A stretch of DNA of 64,000 nt, from NCBI RefSeq assembly GCF_004210375.1, contig NC_134837.1:154359310-154423309 (forward strand), read 5' to 3'. This document shows positions 60,581-64,000 of this stretch, in pieces; position 1 is the first letter of the stretch, and each line of letters opens with the position of its first letter. The translations under genes were made by a program, and so were the position numbers. The stretch comes from Tachypleus tridentatus. Lineage: Eukaryota > Arthropoda > Merostomata > Xiphosura > Limulidae. The notes under the pieces were generated by a model. That model was not told where the DNA came from. It worked only from the letters and a program-made list of their open reading frames with translations, and did no database searches.

Positions 60581-61016
60581 TTTAATCCCAATACGAAAAT
60601 AACTTTGCACTCATAACACACTATTTTGACACAGTATATTAATGAAAGAATTTTTTTGTGAAAGTACTTCCTTAAAAACTGATTTATTTTGTCCACAAAA
60701 TGCATGTATATTGCATTTGAAATGCAATATTGAAAAATTTATTGAAGATACACAAAACATATTAGAACTTAAGAGTATGGAAGCTAAATGTTTGTTTGGA
60801 GTCATGAACCTGGGCAACTTGACCAAGCCTATCACGAGAGAGAGAATTAAAAGTTATAGTACAGATATTTGGGATGTTGAACTCAGTCCAATCAACTGTG
60901 GTAAAGGAATTAAACATATTTAGACTTTCTGTCATATTTTTATGTTTCTTTTTTATTTAGTTTTTCTAACAATTGTAATATTTTTTTCAAAGTGAATTGC
61001 TTTTAGTGATAAACAG

Positions 61017-61097
61017 TTTTGTGAAGCATACCGATTGATAATGTTCAGATTTGGAGGAAAAATTCACAGCACAGTTAAGTTAGAAATGCCAGAAAAA
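61017..61097 (+). CDS. AMBRA1: Candidate additional AMBRA1 exon (81 nt)
   Basis: An open 27-codon segment lies between a T-rich tract ending GATAAACAG and a strong GTAAGT donor, phase 0 at both ends, so it could be included or skipped without a frame change. It would add FCEAYRLIMFRFGGKI and STVKLEMPEK. No homology is recognised, and an alternatively spliced or spurious exon is possible. Confidence 0.42.
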
Positions 61098-61196
61098 GTA
61101 AGTTTTATATCTAAAAGGATGTTAACGTATGTCTTAAATACTAACTTATAATTTTGCATTTAAATATATCTTAAATTCATTGCGTGTCCTCATTAG

Positions 61197-61519
61197 ATTC
61201 TTGGAGCTCGAGAAGAGGATGATGAGTTTCCAGTAGAAAGTGAACAACCTAGGAACCTTGCTGTTCATCAGCCAAGCACATCAGCTGGAGGAAGATATGA
61301 AGGCACTAGAAGCCAGACAAATGAATTTAGAGCAACTGTACAGAGATTATCATCTATTTGTGCTCGATTGGAACGAAGAATGTTTGAACAACAATTCCTA
61401 CACTTGCAAGGGAATACAGATTCTCTGGTTTCCTCCAGCACAACACCTGCTGATTCATCTCAGAGAGAAATAGAAGAATTTCCTCAGACTAGTCGACAGT
61501 CGTCAATTTTAGATCCTAG
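61197..61519 (+). CDS. AMBRA1: AMBRA1 exon (acidic, Ser/Gln-rich linker)
   Basis: This 323-nt exon has acceptor CCTCATTAG and donor GTATAA. It is open throughout only in the frame set by the preceding exons. It encodes ILGAREEDDEFPVESEQPRN, a Gln/Ser/Thr-rich part and a short RATVQRLSSICARLERRMFE helix, typical of the disordered middle of AMBRA1. It ends in phase 2, and the next exon is beyond the window. Confidence 0.85.
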
Positions 61520-62599
61520 GTATAATTGTTTCATTGTCTAATTGCTTGTATGTGACTTTAATTTTAATAAGAAATATGGATTTAGCAATAAATTTCATCA
61601 GAGGCAGGAGTTTTGTATCTACAGACAATTTTCTGTGTCAGAAATTTTGAAGAAATCTTACAAAATTAGTGATGTTTCTTACATTAAACGTCTATTCATA
61701 TAAACCATGTGAATTAATTTTTTTTGTAGTTTTATAATGTGCCATTTTGTGGCAAACATAACTTCTGTTCATCCTTATTTATTGCTCTTTTTAAACCCAT
61801 GTTACTGCTCATCAAATGGCTTTATGATGAACAGTTTGTCATGTCAGTTTTCTTGAAATGTGGAGGAGACACAGCCTTCTTTGATACAAATATGGGATTG
61901 GTAGTGGTCTGAAGAAACATATTCTTTAAATAGGTTAGGTAGACAGTGGGTATGGAAAAAAAATGACATTTTTGTTTTGTTGTAACAACCATCTCAAATA
62001 TGGAAGTAATGGTAAAAATATCCTTCCTAATCACAACACAAAAGACTATTGGCAGTTATTCTCAATGCAATTATATAACCAAATGCTGAGTCATAGTATC
62101 TAAGTACAAGTCCAAATTAGAGAGTTTAGTTAAGAAAAATCAAAACAAGACAAAAAAAAATTTATACATCCTCTTCAAAGCAAGGTTTCAAGCTGCCAGA
62201 AAATTGATGAAAATCAACAACAAAACCTTTCTGAAAACAAGGTTGTTGTGCTGAAGTACAGAAGGTGACAAAATTTCCATGTGCAGTAATTTCCCTGAGC
62301 AAGTACTTGCACTTTTTCTTCTTCTTGTTATTGCATTAAACAGATGTGCTCTGCCCGAAAGTTCTTGTCTGTGTTTTATATAACAAGATTTGCATTTGTT
62401 AACAAAACTTTGTTTTTTGTAGTATTTTTACACTTTTTTTATGATGAATTTTTATATGAAGGTAACTTAGTAACACTGCAACCAATTTTTAATGTGTTGT
62501 GGATTAACATATACTTACTGGGCCTCTTATTCCCATTCTTTTGGCTGAAATTCTTTCTCTTTATTAAAGATTCATATATTAGACCATGAATTTAACCTG
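61520..62599. other. AMBRA1 intron, nothing firmly recognised
   Basis: 62340-62600 is T-rich and may already belong to the DIRS-like copy that follows. Confidence 0.5.
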
Positions 62600-64000
62600 A
62601 TTTGCTTTGGATGGTGCCTTACCATTCATAAAATGATATTAACTTTTCAATCTCTTTCTGGATTTAAATGTCCATTTCTTCATCTTTTGCTGGTGTCTTT
62701 TAGTATTTCTAATTTTTTACTCCCTATTCCTACTTCTCCTACTATTCCTACCACTAGTACAGTGGTATGTCTACGGATTTACAACGCTAAAATCAGGGGT
62801 TTGATTTCCCTTGGTGGGCTCAGCAGATAGCTCGATATGGCTATGCAATAAAAAAACACGCACACCTACTTCTCAGATTTTGCATTTTCCCCCCTTACCT
62901 ATTACTGGGATTTATACTATTTTTCAAGTAGTTGCTCTCTCTCACACTTTAGTGTTTCAAACCTTTTTATTTGTCACTCTCTTTTTGTAGGTACTCTTCC
63001 TTCTGAATTCCCTATTATTTGTATCTATGTAGAATGCTTGGAGATCAGGCCTCTTCCCTTTTATTCTGCTTTTTAGTTTCCCTTTTTTGTGTTTTCATTT
63101 TTTTCTCACTATGCTCCTACTTTCCCTCTCCTACCTTTTCCTTTTGTTGTTGTACTCCAGAGGCATTTACTGTGGAAGCTCATTTCCTTCTCATTGTTCC
63201 ACTTCTAGTCTGTCCATTCATAATTTGTTCCCCTGATCTGGTATTTGTTGGGTTAGGTTATATTCCTTTTTGCTGTACTTCCTGCTTGTGTGCATTATTT
63301 TTGTCAGGCTTACTTTATTCAGTAGTTTTTCTTTCTCTCTGATAACCTGGATGAATATTGTATAACTTCATTCTTTATTTTCTTTCCAGGTTATTCTTCC
63401 TCTCAAACTTGACCTTTATTCTTCATCTGGACCTGTATTACCCTAGCCATCTCATTCCAGGTTACAGACCTTCCCTTTACTAGGTGTTTAATTCATTGCT
63501 CCTCATGTTAGTGACTGTCATATCATGTCCAATCACATGTGAACCTGTTTCTTCCTCTTCTTATGCTGTTGGTCTAATTTTCTGTGGTCCAGTATGCTCA
63601 TCTTCCCTTCAATATAGCATCATCCCATTTTGTATTTTGGTATCCTGAGGGTATCTTTGTGCTGTTTTCATGGTCTGCTGTTAACATTTCTCTTCCTGGA
63701 AGATCAAGTTTTTGGTCTGTTCTTAGATGATATCCTTCTCTTGCACACATTCCTTCTTTTAATCGAGTCTGCTCAGTTGGAGGAGAGGTGTTTTTCAAAA
63801 ATAAAGTCCGTTCTAATGCTCACTGAATATTTTGTACTTCTTTTTTAATCTTTTGTCTCAACCAAGCTTAGCCTTCTTTTCTTCACCTACAACTATGCCA
63901 TCAGATTTTGCACTTCTCCTCTCATTCTCATCCTGTTTGAGAGGTTCTTTCACTTTAAGTGGATCATTTGCATTCAATTTTTTCTTTCAAGGGTTTTCTT
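62600..64000 (+). mobile_element. DIRS-like element with RT catalytic box, cut by window edge
   Basis: T-rich decayed frames. At 63630-63820 the frame reads VFGLFLDDILLLHTFLLLIE, SAQLEERCFSKIKSVL, matching the RT box C order YLDD.LLL......AQ.E.....L..LGF.IN.KKS of DIRS/Ty3-type reverse transcriptases. 63290-63330 (GTGTGCATTATTTTTGTCAG) resembles 52545-52570 of another copy. A SINE B is inserted at 62752-62868. The copy continues beyond 64000. Confidence 0.55.
62752..62868 (+). mobile_element. SINE family B
   Basis: CACTAGTACAGTGGTATGTC (A box), TACGGATTTACAACGCTAAA, ATCAGGGGTTTGATTTCCCT, TGGTGGGCTCAGCAGATAGC, ATGGCTATGCAATAAAAAAA. Confidence 0.9.

Larger units (their letters stand above)
36145..64000 (+). 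other. AMBRA1: AMBRA1 gene (5' part), autophagy and beclin-1 regulator
   Basis: Plus-strand gene; exons are listed separately. AMBRA1 is known as a WD40 substrate receptor of CUL4-DDB1 ubiquitin ligase that acts on cyclin D and as a positive regulator of the BECN1-ULK1 autophagy machinery. The joined exons give about 434 residues: an N-terminal helix region ending QVVAEDK, then [86 protein letters not shown] and VRFVKFNPLG. These match the three WD40 repeats of vertebrate AMBRA1 in order, followed by a Ser/Gln-rich, probably disordered part. Phases agree at all junctions. Introns are long (up to 9.3 kb) and full of retrotransposon debris. Later exons, including the second WD40 half known in the human protein, are beyond the right edge. 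A 5' UTR exon probably lies upstream and was not found. Confidence 0.93.

Noticed and set aside
60642..60923. 93-codon plus-strand frame as an AMBRA1 exon
   Set aside because: It has no recognisable motif and no convincing acceptor/donor pair in the required phase. The stop at its end would truncate AMBRA1.

Overview
This is a eukaryotic, AT-rich, intron- and repeat-rich nuclear window. Most of the listed reading frames are chance frames in non-coding or repeat DNA. The two abundant tRNA-derived SINE families look like ones I remember from horseshoe crab (Limulus/Tachypleus) genomes, so I infer a xiphosuran chelicerate. That rests on memory and was not checked by a search.

Two conserved genes are visible, arranged head to head. 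On the minus strand, positions 1545-18073 carry the 5' two thirds of SUCLA2, the mitochondrial ADP-forming succinyl-CoA synthetase beta subunit. Six exons have junctions whose phases all agree, a tentative first exon lies at 18043-18073, and the C-terminal exons lie beyond the left edge. On the plus strand, positions 36145-61519 carry the 5' part of AMBRA1 (autophagy regulator and CUL4-DDB1 substrate receptor): seven exons, one further candidate exon, WD40 repeats at the N-terminus, and a 3' part beyond the right edge. About 18 kb lies between the two presumed starts.

Nearly everything else is mobile DNA. (i) T-rich, badly decayed copies resemble DIRS-type tyrosine-recombinase retrotransposons, at 1890-4465 (minus) and about 27300-32965, 37850-41335, 48470-50660, 51380-55140 and 62600-end (plus). 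They have inverted terminal units and remnants of RT, RNase H and recombinase. (ii) CR1/L2-like LINE fragments lie at 11990-12330, 14690-16340 and, on the minus strand, 22490-24790; the last is split by a Tc1 transposon and a SINE. (iii) An I/Jockey-type LINE 3' end with an RNase H domain lies at 43373-44830. (iv) Tc1 copies lie at 22720-24253 (long inverted repeats) and 10327-10841 (deleted). (v) Short Penelope-like inserts carry hammerhead-ribozyme motifs, and three have clear target-site duplications (728-849, 478-649 of the 17-kb region, and 35787-35961). (vi) There are two SINE families, an 18-copy 39-bp minisatellite in an AMBRA1 intron, and three diverged tandem duplications.

The observations most worth following are the hammerhead-bearing mini-inserts, the inverted-terminal DIRS-like family whose ends carry back-to-back AG|GT splice-like junctions inside AMBRA1 introns, and the homogeneous minisatellite. 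I see no CRISPR array, operon, genuine tRNA or rRNA gene.
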